Shown here: piece by piece, positions 42,963-50,969 of the stretch | Layout of the letters: every line of letters starts with the position of its first letter | How positions within the stretch are numbered: the first letter of the stretch is position 1 | NCBI GenBank assembly: GCA_021890795.1 | Contig: JAKKUO010000009.1 | Span: 1-64,000, forward strand | DNA: 64,000 nt | Direction of reading: 5' to 3' | DNA from: Bacillota bacterium | GTDB taxonomy: Bacteria; Bacillota; Sulfobacillia; Symbiobacteriales; ZC4RG38 | The notes under the pieces: generated by a model | Databases searched by the model: none | What the model was told of the DNA's origin: nothing | The model's input: only the letters and a program-made list of their open reading frames with translations | Translations under genes and position numbers: made by a program

Positions 42963-43370
42963 GTGTCGGAAAGGCGTAAGCGCGTGATGGCGGGAATCGT
43001 TGGTTTGGCACTCGTGGCCATGGCGGGGGTATCCGCATCTGCTGCTGGCACCTGGTATTCGTTCAACGTCACGGTGCCCGACTGGGGTGGTTCAACGACC
43101 ACCAACAACGAGAGAAAGACCGTGGATGGTGCTTACTCAATCAAGGACGTCAAGGTGGGAACCAACCACACTGTTTCCGTCAGGCTTGAGGATTTAAACT
43201 TCAACGCCCTTTCCTCTTACTCCGTCATTGCCACCGGGGTCGAACGCTCGTTCAGCAGCTCGGGTAAGGCTGGTCAGACCGTCCACATGAGGCTCAAGAC
43301 CTCCACTTTCCAGCCTGCAAATATTCAGGTTCAGGGTCTATGGAGCCCCGATAACCCTGACAACCTCTAA
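42963..43370 (+). CDS. Small secreted protein, resembles DUF2712
   Basis: 135 residues. N-terminal signal peptide (SERRKRVMAGIVGLALVAMAG, cleavage probably after SASAA), leaving about 107 residues rich in Ser, Thr and Val. The mature part begins GTWYSFNVTVPDW, has KTVDGAYSIKDVKVGTNHTV and ends GLWSPDNPDNL. This layout recalls the DUF2712 family of small Firmicute exoproteins, which tend to sit beside ABC transporters; the match is from memory of the pattern and needs a profile search. GTG 42963 is used; GTG 42984 or ATG 42987 would shorten the basic head. First gene of a five-gene unit in low-GC DNA. Confidence 0.6.
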   Translation: MSERRKRVMAGIVGLALVAMAGVSASAAGTWYSFNVTVPDWGGSTTTNNERKTVDGAYSIKDVKVGTNHTVSVRLEDLNFNALSSYSVIATGVERSFSSSGKAGQTVHMRLKTSTFQPANIQVQGLWSPDNPDNL

Positions 43371-43462
43371 TTCCCAATAGAGGACAGCTGCTGTGCCGGT
43401 CGTGAAGACCGACACAGAGCGCACATGACCATACATTCAGAATTGTAAAGGAACGTGGCGGC

Positions 43463-44242
43463 ATGCTCAGAGTTGAGATAAAACGCGCCTTGAATAGCCG
43501 TATGTTTTACCTAACCCTTCTCCTGGGCGTAGCAGCATTGTTACCGGGGCTTTACAGCTACCTTGACGGCCGGTCACCTGCACTGGTCGCTCTTGATCCC
43601 TTCTACTTTAACAGCTATGAGGGCTGGCTCTGGGCTTACATGGACGGGCTGATGCCGGTAGCTGTACCCCTCTTAGTGACGTTACCGGCAGCGAGTTCCT
43701 ATCTGCAGGACAAACAGACGGGTTACCTGACCTTCCTCCTCATGCGGGGACACCGATCCAGTTACTTACGAGCAAAAATCATTAGCAACTTCTTGTCTGG
43801 TGGTCTTTCCGTCTTCATTCCCCTGTTAATCCTGTTTGCAGTCACCTATACCACATTGCCAGCCGGTCTTCCGAAGCAACTCCGCCTGTTGGAGGTAGGC
43901 GCCTTTGGCTTTCTACTTCGCCCGGCTCCTTTGCTCTATATCTTGATCCTTAGCGGCGTCGGATTCCTGTTTGGTGGAGTTTACGCCACCTTTGCCCTTT
44001 CTCTATCGGCTGTCACAAGCTCGCGGTACGTTGTCATGGCCGCACCCTTTGTACTGTTCCACGTTGCGAATTTCGGTCTGACCATCCTGAGACTGGAGCA
44101 CTGGACACCACCTGTGGTACTGGTGCCATTCGCCGTGACCACGACCAGTTGGGTCACCGTACTCGGTGGATTGGCCATTCCTGCGGTTATCAGTGCACTC
44201 CTACTCTTCTACATGTGGCGAAAGGAGTTCTCCAGTGCGTAG
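43463..44242 (+). CDS. ABC-2-type membrane protein 1
   Basis: 259 residues, six hydrophobic segments. It starts MLRVEIKRALNSRMFYLTLLLG, the usual beginning of ABC-2 permeases, and has SSYLQDKQTGYLTFLLMRGHRSSYLRAK, the cytoplasmic loop that contacts the ATPase. AAAGGAACG precedes ATG 43463. It follows the secreted-protein gene by about 90 bases and overlaps the next permease gene. Confidence 0.75.
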   Translation: MLRVEIKRALNSRMFYLTLLLGVAALLPGLYSYLDGRSPALVALDPFYFNSYEGWLWAYMDGLMPVAVPLLVTLPAASSYLQDKQTGYLTFLLMRGHRSSYLRAKIISNFLSGGLSVFIPLLILFAVTYTTLPAGLPKQLRLLEVGAFGFLLRPAPLLYILILSGVGFLFGGVYATFALSLSAVTSSRYVVMAAPFVLFHVANFGLTILRLEHWTPPVVLVPFAVTTTSWVTVLGGLAIPAVISALLLFYMWRKEFSSA

Positions 44243-45092
44243 CAATGGTTTGCCAAGGTACCTGGCACTGATAATCAGGATGGTCAGACTGGATTACATC
44301 AGCCTTTTCCGATCGGCCAGGTGGCTCATCCTACCTGCAGCGATCAGCTTCATCACATGGGTCCAGGGAACCAGGGTGGCACAAGTTGCTTCAGCGGCAG
44401 GACTGGCGACCAATCTCTGGGATTCCGTTGCAACGGTGATGCTCAACAGGTACGCCATTTGGTATTTCATGACACCCATTTATCTTTATCTCGTCAACGA
44501 TTTGATCCTGGACCGAGGGTTTGGCCCGGCCTTCCAGTTACGTACCCTGTCAAGAGATGCATGGTGGACCGGCAAGATCATGGCTATAAGTGGTCTCGCA
44601 TTTATGGCCGGCGTCGTCAGTCTCGGTACATCCATTCTCGTTAGCGCCCTCATGATGCCGTGGGACACCAACTGGAGCGACACCGCTCGTTCGGGTTTGC
44701 AAGATGTACCAGTTGCACCGGTCCTCTTGACCCATAAACCCGCCACTATTGCGCTGGGAGCATGCGCGCTGATGACCCTGGGTTGGTTGCTGTTAACCCT
44801 CGTAGCGGCAGCGACCACAATCCACTTTCGCCATCCACTGATAGGCCTCTCAACTGGATTCAGCGTCTACTTTGGTGGGGTAGCCCTCGATGTCCTGATG
44901 GGCATCAACAGGTTGTCCCAGTGGTTACCTCATCATCACTTCGTCCTCAACGAGATTGCAAATCGTACCGGTCGCCTGGACCTCGTCACAATTCTGGGAT
45001 CGATCGGTTACTTGATCTGTTTAAGTGTAGCCGTTATCACGTTAGGATTTGGAAAGATACAGGACCAAGATTTTCCTGTAACTGGAGGATAG
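44235..45092 (+). CDS. ABC-2-type membrane protein 2
   Basis: 285 residues, about six helices. It has IIRMVRLDYISLFRSARWL at the start and GFGPAFQLRTLSRDAWWTGK as the likely coupling loop. It is not obviously a copy of its neighbours. GTG 44235 overlaps the previous gene by eight bases and has AAAGGAG seven bases upstream. Confidence 0.7.
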   Translation: MRSNGLPRYLALIIRMVRLDYISLFRSARWLILPAAISFITWVQGTRVAQVASAAGLATNLWDSVATVMLNRYAIWYFMTPIYLYLVNDLILDRGFGPAFQLRTLSRDAWWTGKIMAISGLAFMAGVVSLGTSILVSALMMPWDTNWSDTARSGLQDVPVAPVLLTHKPATIALGACALMTLGWLLLTLVAAATTIHFRHPLIGLSTGFSVYFGGVALDVLMGINRLSQWLPHHHFVLNEIANRTGRLDLVTILGSIGYLICLSVAVITLGFGKIQDQDFPVTGG

Positions 45093-45093
45093 A

Positions 45094-45903
45094 ATGGACC
45101 GACCGGAAATTATCCGTGCTGTGCGCTGGGACACTTATGCGCTGCTTCGCTGGCGGCACCTGCTTCTCATCACCGTTCTCTTCGTGGTCATCGCCTTCTG
45201 GAACGCCTATCGGGTGACTCCTCATGGTGACGCCTGGGATGTGGTCTCCCTCACCTTTGGTGGGTTTGTCCGGACATCCGTCATGGATGGAATGGCCTGG
45301 CTCCTGATTCAACTCCTACCACTCTACTATCTCGGTATGTTTGCGAACGAGGCACTCACTGACCATAGCGTGCTCCTCCTGATGCGCATCAGGTCTCGCG
45401 CCCGCTGGTGGATGGCCAAAATCGTAACGGTCCTGATCACCACCCAAGCCTACTTTCTTTGGGGATTTCTGGTGGTCATAGGTTTGGCCCACGTGCTCCG
45501 GCCTGCGGTTTCCGACCCTCATGGATTGGTACTTTGGGGGCAAGAAAGCCTGGATCGATTGCCTCCATTGCTCTGGATGTACATGCTCCAGGCGGTAACC
45601 GCCACAGCCATGGCGACTGTGTTGTTGACGCTATCGATCCTCTGGATGCGCGCCCACCTCCCTTTTCTTCTTGTCAGTCTGACGAACCTGGTCTCGTTAG
45701 CCGTAGCAACCCGACTGCCACGGCTGCATCCTTTTGTGCCTGGGACGCAATCGATGTTGGCCCTGCATGAAGGGGTTGCGACCGGTACACCTGGTTTCAC
45801 CTTGTCCTGGTCGATCGCATACAACGCCGTTCTCTGGGCCCTGGCGTTCTGGCTAGGCTACGGTTTATTGGCTGTGCGGGACATCGCCGGCAGGCAAGAC
45901 TAA
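45094..45903 (+). CDS. ABC-2-type membrane protein 3
   Basis: 269 residues, about six helices. It has ALTDHSVLLLMRIRSRARWWMAKIV, a loop with the same spacing and character as in the two preceding proteins. The start ATG 45094 is one base after the previous stop. The three membrane proteins share plan and coupling-loop position but little sequence. Confidence 0.7.
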   Translation: MDRPEIIRAVRWDTYALLRWRHLLLITVLFVVIAFWNAYRVTPHGDAWDVVSLTFGGFVRTSVMDGMAWLLIQLLPLYYLGMFANEALTDHSVLLLMRIRSRARWWMAKIVTVLITTQAYFLWGFLVVIGLAHVLRPAVSDPHGLVLWGQESLDRLPPLLWMYMLQAVTATAMATVLLTLSILWMRAHLPFLLVSLTNLVSLAVATRLPRLHPFVPGTQSMLALHEGVATGTPGFTLSWSIAYNAVLWALAFWLGYGLLAVRDIAGRQD

Positions 45904-45925
45904 ATCTGTGGAGGTCGCAAGTACG

Positions 45926-46573
45926 ATGTCTGATCATGCAGCCGTGAGGCTGATAGACGTCACAAAGACGTTCGACAGAAAACCGGTGCTGGAAGCAGTC
46001 AATCTCTCCGTCGCTCCCGGCGAGATCTGCGGGATCATGGGCCGTAACGGCTCGGGGAAGACGACCTTACTGCGCATCATCTGCGGTCTGGTACGCCCCG
46101 GATCCGGCCAGGTGATCGTCTTGGGGGAGAACATCACGGCCACGGGTCGATTCCCTGCGGATGTGGGTGCTATCATCGAGCATCCCGGCTTTCTGCCCCA
46201 GTACACGGGGAAGCGGAATCTTGAGTTCCTCGCCATGATCCGTGGCCGGATCGGCATGGCGGAAATCGAAGCGGCGATGCGTCGGGTCGGTTTGGATCCC
46301 AATCTCCGCACCCCGGTCGGAAAATACTCGCTGGGGATGCGCCAGCGGTTGGGGATCGCACAAGCTATTATGGAATCGCCTAGGGTCTTGATTCTGGATG
46401 AACCGACCAGTGCGCTGGACGAAAGAGGGGTCGAGGAGGTCCACGCGCTCCTGCGGCAGCTGCGGAAGGACGGTGTGGCCATCATCTTCACCAGCCACGA
46501 CCGCGATGAAATCCAGCAGATCTGTGATTCGGCCTTCCTACTTGAAAACGGCCGGCTCGTGCCCCTCAGGTGA
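45926..46573 (+). CDS. ABC transporter ATPase of the island system
   Basis: 215-residue ATPase with MGRNGSGKTTLLRII, signature YSLGMRQRLGIAQAIM and Walker B VLILDEPTSALD, of the class pairing with ABC-2 permeases (bacteriocin-immunity and antibiotic exporters belong here). ATG 45926 is ten bases after GGAGGT. Sole ATPase of the unit. Its stop codon overlaps the first codon of a broken DNA methyltransferase reading, so the island joins foreign DNA exactly here. Confidence 0.9.
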   Translation: MSDHAAVRLIDVTKTFDRKPVLEAVNLSVAPGEICGIMGRNGSGKTTLLRIICGLVRPGSGQVIVLGENITATGRFPADVGAIIEHPGFLPQYTGKRNLEFLAMIRGRIGMAEIEAAMRRVGLDPNLRTPVGKYSLGMRQRLGIAQAIMESPRVLILDEPTSALDERGVEEVHALLRQLRKDGVAIIFTSHDRDEIQQICDSAFLLENGRLVPLR

Positions 46574-46749
46574 CTTTAGTCAACGGCACCGGTACCACCT
46601 GCCAGGCTACCGAGTTGCTGGGGTGCCGCTGGATCGGGGTCGATGTGGACCCCGGCTACTGCCGGGTGGCCGAGGCCTCCATGGAGGGGCTGAAAACGTG
46701 TGAAAGCAGCTGGGCCGGCCGGCGGGCTTCCCAAGTCTCCGAGGCTTGA
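46570..46749 (+). pseudogene. C-terminal fragment of a DNA methyltransferase
   Basis: 59 codons reading VNGTGTTCQATELLGCRWIGVDVDPGYCRVAEASM. This is the FxGSGTT SAM-binding motif and the following LGRRWIGVDVDP segment that close N4/N6 DNA methyltransferases of the group with motif I at the C-terminus. Nothing upstream encodes the rest, and the conserved Asp-Pro-Phe before the motif has become VTLVN. It is a truncated remnant joined directly to the ABC ATPase gene. Confidence 0.75.
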
Positions 46750-46810
46750 GAAAGGGATCCTCGGCCGGCCCCTGCCGAAGAGGTCTGGGGATAGACCCTT
46801 GATGAGGTAG

Positions 46811-46894
46811 ATGAAAGGTGGTGTCCGCATCGTGTTGTACCCCAGCGACGAGGAGGTTGTGATCATTCTGATTCCACTAGATACCCTTGCCTGA
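46811..46894 (+). CDS. 27-residue ORF before a hairpin
   Basis: ATG 46811 with TGAGGTAG overlapping its upstream side; the product (KGGVRIVLYPSDEEVV, then a hydrophobic IILIPL) ends immediately before a strong hairpin. It could be a real small peptide or the tail of a lost gene. Not recognised. Confidence 0.25.
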   Translation: MKGGVRIVLYPSDEEVVIILIPLDTLA

Positions 46895-46895
46895 A

Positions 46896-46934
46896 GAAGT
46901 CCCAGGCCCTCGTTATCGAGGATCCTGGGACTTC
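46896..46934. terminator. Long hairpin
   Basis: GAAGTCCCAGG (46896-46906) pairs with CCTGGGACTTC (46924-46934), and CCTCG/CGAGG inside extends the stem around TTAT. The symmetrical structure could terminate transcription from either side. Confidence 0.6.
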
Positions 46935-46953
46935 TCGTTGGCTGGTCAACCTG

Positions 46954-47057
46954 CTATTCCTTCTCAGATACGCCCGGCTCCACCTCGGTTCGGATGCTGA
47001 AATAGGCCGGACTCCCAAGTGATCCAAGATGCGTGGAGACACTTCGAATCTTGCCAT
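46954..47057 (-). pseudogene. Broken 5' end of an ATPase-like gene
   Basis: ATG 47057 with GAGGGAGGG seven bases upstream encodes MARFEVSPRILDHLG, which resembles the start of GHKL-type (HSP90-like) ATP-binding proteins. The expected continuation (SPAYFSIRTE) lies in another frame and soon stops at 46954. Read in its own frame it runs on without meaning to 46863. Probably a frameshifted remnant following the gene at 47097-47418. Confidence 0.35.
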
Positions 47058-47096
47058 TTCGTCTACCCTCCCTCTAAATTGGCTTTGCCTTGTCAC

Positions 47097-47418
47097 CTAC
47101 GGAAGGCTTGTCAAAAGGTTGCGGGTCTGCAGTAACAATCTCCTCAGTAGGAAACAAACCATATTTGCGAATAATACTACGAATGGTTTTTCCTCTCTGT
47201 CTGAGGTAATCGTCGCAAGTTTTTCCTGCACATGCGGTACTTTTCCAGTTTCGCGGACAATTTCTAGATGTCCCAAGCTTTCGCCGGTTATAGGATCCCT
47301 CAATTCTTCAGTGCTAACCCCATATATTGGAAAACGTTGTCCTAACTTGACGCCGTGTTCGATTCCTCGGTTTATGACCACCGTATACTCGTCGAGTATT
47401 TTGACTACAGTGAAGCGT
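47097..47418 (-). pseudogene. Conserved bacterial protein, 5' end replaced by transposase sequence
   Basis: The reading VVKILDEYTVVINRGIEHGVKLGQRFPIYG, then DPITGESLGHLEIVRETGKVPHVQ, resembles a widespread small bacterial protein of unknown function. Upstream of LSRF (about 47418) the sequence switches to transposase-derived codons in other frames, and no start codon with a ribosome site remains. It looks truncated by insertion. Confidence 0.5.
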
Positions 47419-47862
47419 GAGAGCCTGCGTGAACAAGAACCACGCAAACGGTTTGCGTAGAGAATGGAGGGAGCGCCGGCGCAGCTTGCGCCAGAGGCGG
47501 GTCCGCAGCCGCCGGACGTCATCGGCGTGCAGGCGGCGGCAGACCACAGACAGATGCGGCACCTGCTCCCAGCCAAGGGCCTTACGGAGCCATGCTCCCG
47601 CTTCCTGTTCCGCATGGTTGAGCGTTTTGCGCAACGACCAGCCCAACAAATCCGCTGCGATTCGGAACAGGAGCAGCGAGGGGGTCGAGTACAAGCGCGG
47701 GCGCCCGGTTTTGGGTTGGTTCCTCGGCTTGCGGCCCCGCCGTTCGGCAGCAACTCCGTCCAGGAGGCGATGCAAGTGCTGGAGAATCAGGGCCGCGGCG
47801 TGGTACACTGGTCTTGCCACCATTCCCGCGGTTTTGGTTGTTTTGGTGCCTAATCCAACCAA
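47419..47862 (-). mobile_element. Transposase-like N-terminal fragment
   Basis: A protein-like reading with YHAAALILQHLHRLLDG, GRPRLYSTPSLLLFRIAADLLGWSLRKTLNHAEQEAGAWLRKALG and VPHLSVVCRRL. This resembles the N-terminal DNA-binding part of IS4/IS5-type DDE transposases (GRPRLYS...). It breaks off before any DDE residue and runs into the remnant at 47418. Family not settled. No terminal inverted repeats were identified. Confidence 0.5.
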
Positions 47863-47889
47863 TTCGCGGGATATGGTGGCTTTCCTGTT

Positions 47890-48021
47890 CTACGCTCCAG
47901 GTTTCACTGGCTTACGAGGATTTCGCAATACCCCCAACCACAGAATCCCGCCTAGTAACGTGAAAAAGGGACCCTGAGTCACCAAAAAGCTTTTCCCTAG
48001 CAACCTCAGGAAGTTTCTCAT
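47890..48021 (-). CDS. 43-residue single-helix membrane peptide
   Basis: ATG 48021 has GGAAGGTAGG at good distance. The product begins MRNFLRLLGKSFLVTQGPFF, has one hydrophobic helix (TLLGGILWLGVL) and a basic end. Located just upstream, on the same strand, of the transposase fragment and the truncated gene; it may once have been the first gene of that unit or the membrane-anchored 5' part of the truncated gene itself. Confidence 0.4.
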   Translation of the reverse strand: MRNFLRLLGKSFLVTQGPFFTLLGGILWLGVLRNPRKPVKPGA

Positions 48022-48222
48022 GGTACCTACCTTCCATGAGGACCTAGTCTGGTCAAATGGGTACTCCATGGCGGGATTTACGACCAAGACGCGGCTGGCA
48101 CTTTGCCGCAGAATGGTCTCTCCTTTACGGTGGCGTCTCACTACCCCAGCCCCCATCCAATTCGCGGGGGCGGCTTACGGGGGCGGCTTGTCCTCCCTGT
48201 AGGCTTGGTGCTGGAATGAAAC

Positions 48223-48246
48223 AAAAAGCCGCCGCGGCGCGGCGGC
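48223..48246 (-). terminator. Terminator of the thiI operon
   Basis: On the minus strand GCCGCCGC, loop GCC, GCGGCGGC followed by five T (48227-48223). It stands 25 bases after the thiI stop. Confidence 0.85.
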
Positions 48247-48270
48247 GATGGCGGCTCCGGGTGGCGGCTA

Positions 48271-49641
48271 TTACCCCTGCTCCCGGACCCGGGCTTCTTC
48301 CCGCTCGCCCCCATCGGGCTCCGCGGCCTCCTCCGGCTCCGCCGGGCCCGCCCCGGCGGGCGCCGCCTCCACCGGCGGCAGGTCCAAGGGCAGGAAGAGC
48401 TCGTCGCCGTCCGGGGCCGGTGCGGCCGCCCCCTGGGCGAGGGAGCGGGGGTCGTCGGGCCGCACCTCCACCACCTCCCGGCTGGCGATGGCCGCGGCCA
48501 CCAGGGCCTCCACGTCCAGCCGGGCCTCGGCCCGCTCCGCTTGCTCCCGGCGGGGCTTGGTCTTGGGGCTCCGGGGGACGAAGATGGTGCAGCAGTCCTC
48601 GTAAGGCAGGATGGAGAGCTCGTAGGTGCCAATCTCCCGGGCCAGGGCGATGATCTCCGCCTTGTCCATGGCCACCAGGGGCCGCAGCACCGGGATGCTG
48701 GTGACCGCCTCGATGGTGTCCATGCTCTCCAGGGTCTGGCTGGCCACCTGGCCGACGCTCTCGCCGGTGACCAGGGCCAGGGCCCCCACCTCCCGGGCGA
48801 TGCGCTCGGCGATCCGGAACATGAACCGGCGGAGGATGGTGATGTGCAGGTCCTCGGGGCAGTGCTGCCGGATAGCCTTCTGGATCTCCGTCACCGAGAC
48901 CAGGTGGACCCGAATCGGCCCCGCCCACCCGGCCAGCACCCGGGCCAGGTCGAGCACCTTCTCCTCCGACCGCTTGCTGGTGAAGGGGAAGCTATGGAAG
49001 TGGATCGGCTCGATCCGGACGCCCCGTTTCATGGCCATCCAGCCGGCCACGGGGCTGTCAATGCCGCCGGAGAGCAAGAGGCACGCCTTGCCGCTGGAGC
49101 CGTAGGGCAGGCCTCCGGGCCCTGGCAGGGTGCGGGTGTAGAGGTAGGCCTGGCCCTCCCGGATCTCCGCGGAGACCTGCACCTCGGGCTCGTGGACGTC
49201 CACCGTCAGGTTGCGGACCCGGCGGAGGAGGAACCGGCCGAGTTCCCGAGTCAGCTCCTGGGAGGAGAGGGGGAACCGCTTGTCCGCCCGGTTGGTCTCC
49301 ACCTTGAATCGGACCGGCCGGGTCCGGCCCTGGGGCAGCGCGTCCAGGGCGGCCTCCAGTTCCGCCAGGGCCGCGGCCTGGATCGCCTCCAGGGTGGGCT
49401 CCACCCGGAGGGCGGGGCTGATGGAGACGACGCCGAAGACCCGGCGCAGCCGGGCGAGGGCCTCCTCCAGTTGGTGCTCCTCGACCTCCACGTAGAAACG
49501 GCCGAAGGTCTTCCGGACCCGGATCCCCTCCAGGTCCCGGACCGCGTACCGGAGCCGCTCCCGGAGCTGGTCCTCGAAGACCGGCCGGTTCTTGCCCTTC
49601 AGGCCCAGTTCGCCAAAACGGATGATGACGACCCGCTGCAT
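48271..49641 (-). CDS. thiI: tRNA 4-thiouridine / thiazole sulfurtransferase ThiI
   Basis: 456 residues: N-terminal ferredoxin-like domain, THUMP domain (about 60-165) and a PP-loop ATP pyrophosphatase (LLLSGGIDSPVAGWMAMKRG). It adenylates tRNA U8 for sulfur insertion. There is no C-terminal rhodanese domain, as in Bacillus ThiI, so sulfur would come from the adjacent cysteine desulfurase. The last 60 or so residues are an Ala/Pro/Glu-rich tail not typical of the family. ATG 49641 follows GAGGTGA. It starts five bases after the desulfurase gene stop. Confidence 0.95.
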   Translation of the reverse strand: MQRVVIIRFGELGLKGKNRPVFEDQLRERLRYAVRDLEGIRVRKTFGRFYVEVEEHQLEEALARLRRVFGVVSISPALRVEPTLEAIQAAALAELEAALDALPQGRTRPVRFKVETNRADKRFPLSSQELTRELGRFLLRRVRNLTVDVHEPEVQVSAEIREGQAYLYTRTLPGPGGLPYGSSGKACLLLSGGIDSPVAGWMAMKRGVRIEPIHFHSFPFTSKRSEEKVLDLARVLAGWAGPIRVHLVSVTEIQKAIRQHCPEDLHITILRRFMFRIAERIAREVGALALVTGESVGQVASQTLESMDTIEAVTSIPVLRPLVAMDKAEIIALAREIGTYELSILPYEDCCTIFVPRSPKTKPRREQAERAEARLDVEALVAAAIASREVVEVRPDDPRSLAQGAAAPAPDGDELFLPLDLPPVEAAPAGAGPAEPEEAAEPDGGEREEARVREQG

Positions 49642-49645
49642 GATG

Positions 49646-50806
49646 TCACCTCATCAAATTCCGCAGCTCCGGCACGGCCTGGGCCGCCGCGGCGACGAAG
49701 GCGTCGATGTCCGCCTCGGTGGTGAGGGGCGAGAGGCTGACCCGGATCGCCCCGGTGGCCTGCTCCGGGGGCAGCCGGAGGGCCTCCAGGACGTGGCTCA
49801 GGGTCTGCCGCCGGCTGTGGCAGGCGGACCCGGTGCTGACGAAGACCCCCTGCTGCTCGAGGGCGTGGAGGAGCACCTCGCCCCGGGGCACCCCCCGGAA
49901 GCTCAGGTTCAGGATGTGGGGGGCGGCTTCCTCCGGGTCCGGGCCGTTGACCACGTACTCCAGGCCCCGCTCGGCCAGCCCCGCCAGGAGCCGGCGCTTC
50001 AGCGCCCGCAGCCGGTCCGGCACCTGGTCCAGTTCTGCCAGGGCCAGAGCCGCCGCGGTCCCCAGGCCGACGATGCCGGGGACGTTCTCCGTCCCGGACC
50101 TGAGCCCCTCCTCCTGGCCGCCGCCGTAGAGGAGGGGGGCGATCCGCACTCCCTGGCGGACGTAGAGGGCGCCGACCCCCTTGGGCCCGTGGATCTTGTG
50201 ACCGCTCAGGCTGAGGAGGTGGCAGCCGATCTCGTCCACCCGGAGGGGGAGCTTGCCCGCGGCCTGGACCGCGTCGACGTGGAAGAGGGTCTCCCGCCCC
50301 CGGAGGAGCCGGCCCACCTCCGCAACAGGCTGGATGGTGCCGATCTCGTTGTTGACGGCCATCAGAGTGACCAGGATGGTGTCGGGCCTGAGGGCCCTGG
50401 CCACCTGGTCGGGGTCGACCCGGCCGGACCGGTCCACGGGGAGGATCGTCACCTCAAAGCCGCCGGCGGCCAGGGCCCGGCAGGCCTCCAGGGTGGCCGG
50501 GTGTTCGGTGGCCTGGGTGATGATGTGCCGGCCCCGGCGGCCGTACGCCCGGGCGACGCCGAAGATCGCGGTGTTGATCGCCTCGGTGCCGCCGGAGGTA
50601 AAGTGGATCTCCTCCGGCCGTGCGCCGATGAGCCGGGCGACCGCGGCCCGGGCCTCCTGGATCCGCTTCTCGGCCGCAATGCCCAGCCGATGGGCGGAAG
50701 AGGGGTTGCCGAAGTCCTCGGTCAGCGCGGACATCATCGCCGCCACCACCTCCGGCCGGGGCCGGGTGGTGGCGCTGTTGTCCAGGTAATGGATGGTCTC
50801 GGGCAT
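49646..50806 (-). CDS. nifZ: Cysteine desulfurase (NifS-like, ThiI partner)
   Basis: 386-residue PLP enzyme that takes sulfur from cysteine. PLP-binding Lys in LSLSGHKIHGPKG, active Cys in STGSACHSR, and the typical YLDNSATTRP start. In Bacillus subtilis the same order, desulfurase then thiI, encodes NifZ and ThiI; by analogy this enzyme feeds ThiI. ATG 50806 follows GGAAGGAGG. The symbol is given by synteny and may be changed to a generic desulfurase name. Confidence 0.92.
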   Translation of the reverse strand: MPETIHYLDNSATTRPRPEVVAAMMSALTEDFGNPSSAHRLGIAAEKRIQEARAAVARLIGARPEEIHFTSGGTEAINTAIFGVARAYGRRGRHIITQATEHPATLEACRALAAGGFEVTILPVDRSGRVDPDQVARALRPDTILVTLMAVNNEIGTIQPVAEVGRLLRGRETLFHVDAVQAAGKLPLRVDEIGCHLLSLSGHKIHGPKGVGALYVRQGVRIAPLLYGGGQEEGLRSGTENVPGIVGLGTAAALALAELDQVPDRLRALKRRLLAGLAERGLEYVVNGPDPEEAAPHILNLSFRGVPRGEVLLHALEQQGVFVSTGSACHSRRQTLSHVLEALRLPPEQATGAIRVSLSPLTTEADIDAFVAAAAQAVPELRNLMR

Positions 50807-50969
50807 GGCTGCCTCCCTTCCCGCCAGGCCAGGACTGCCTCCCGCCGCCGGGACCCGGGGCAGGAGGGGCCGCGACGGCGGCCTGCCGCCGGGGTGGCCG
50901 GGCGGGCCGCAGGCCGGTCGCTTGTCTCCTTTCAGTGTACCAGACTTCACCCGGCCCGGCGCAACCGCA

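Noticed and set aside
42963-43370. Lactococcin 972-type bacteriocin as identity of the secreted protein
   Set aside because: Only the GTW at the mature N-terminus fits; length and the rest of the sequence do not match that family.
47464-47853. 130-residue plus-strand frame
   Set aside because: Antisense of the transposase-like fragment; lower protein character than the minus-strand reading.
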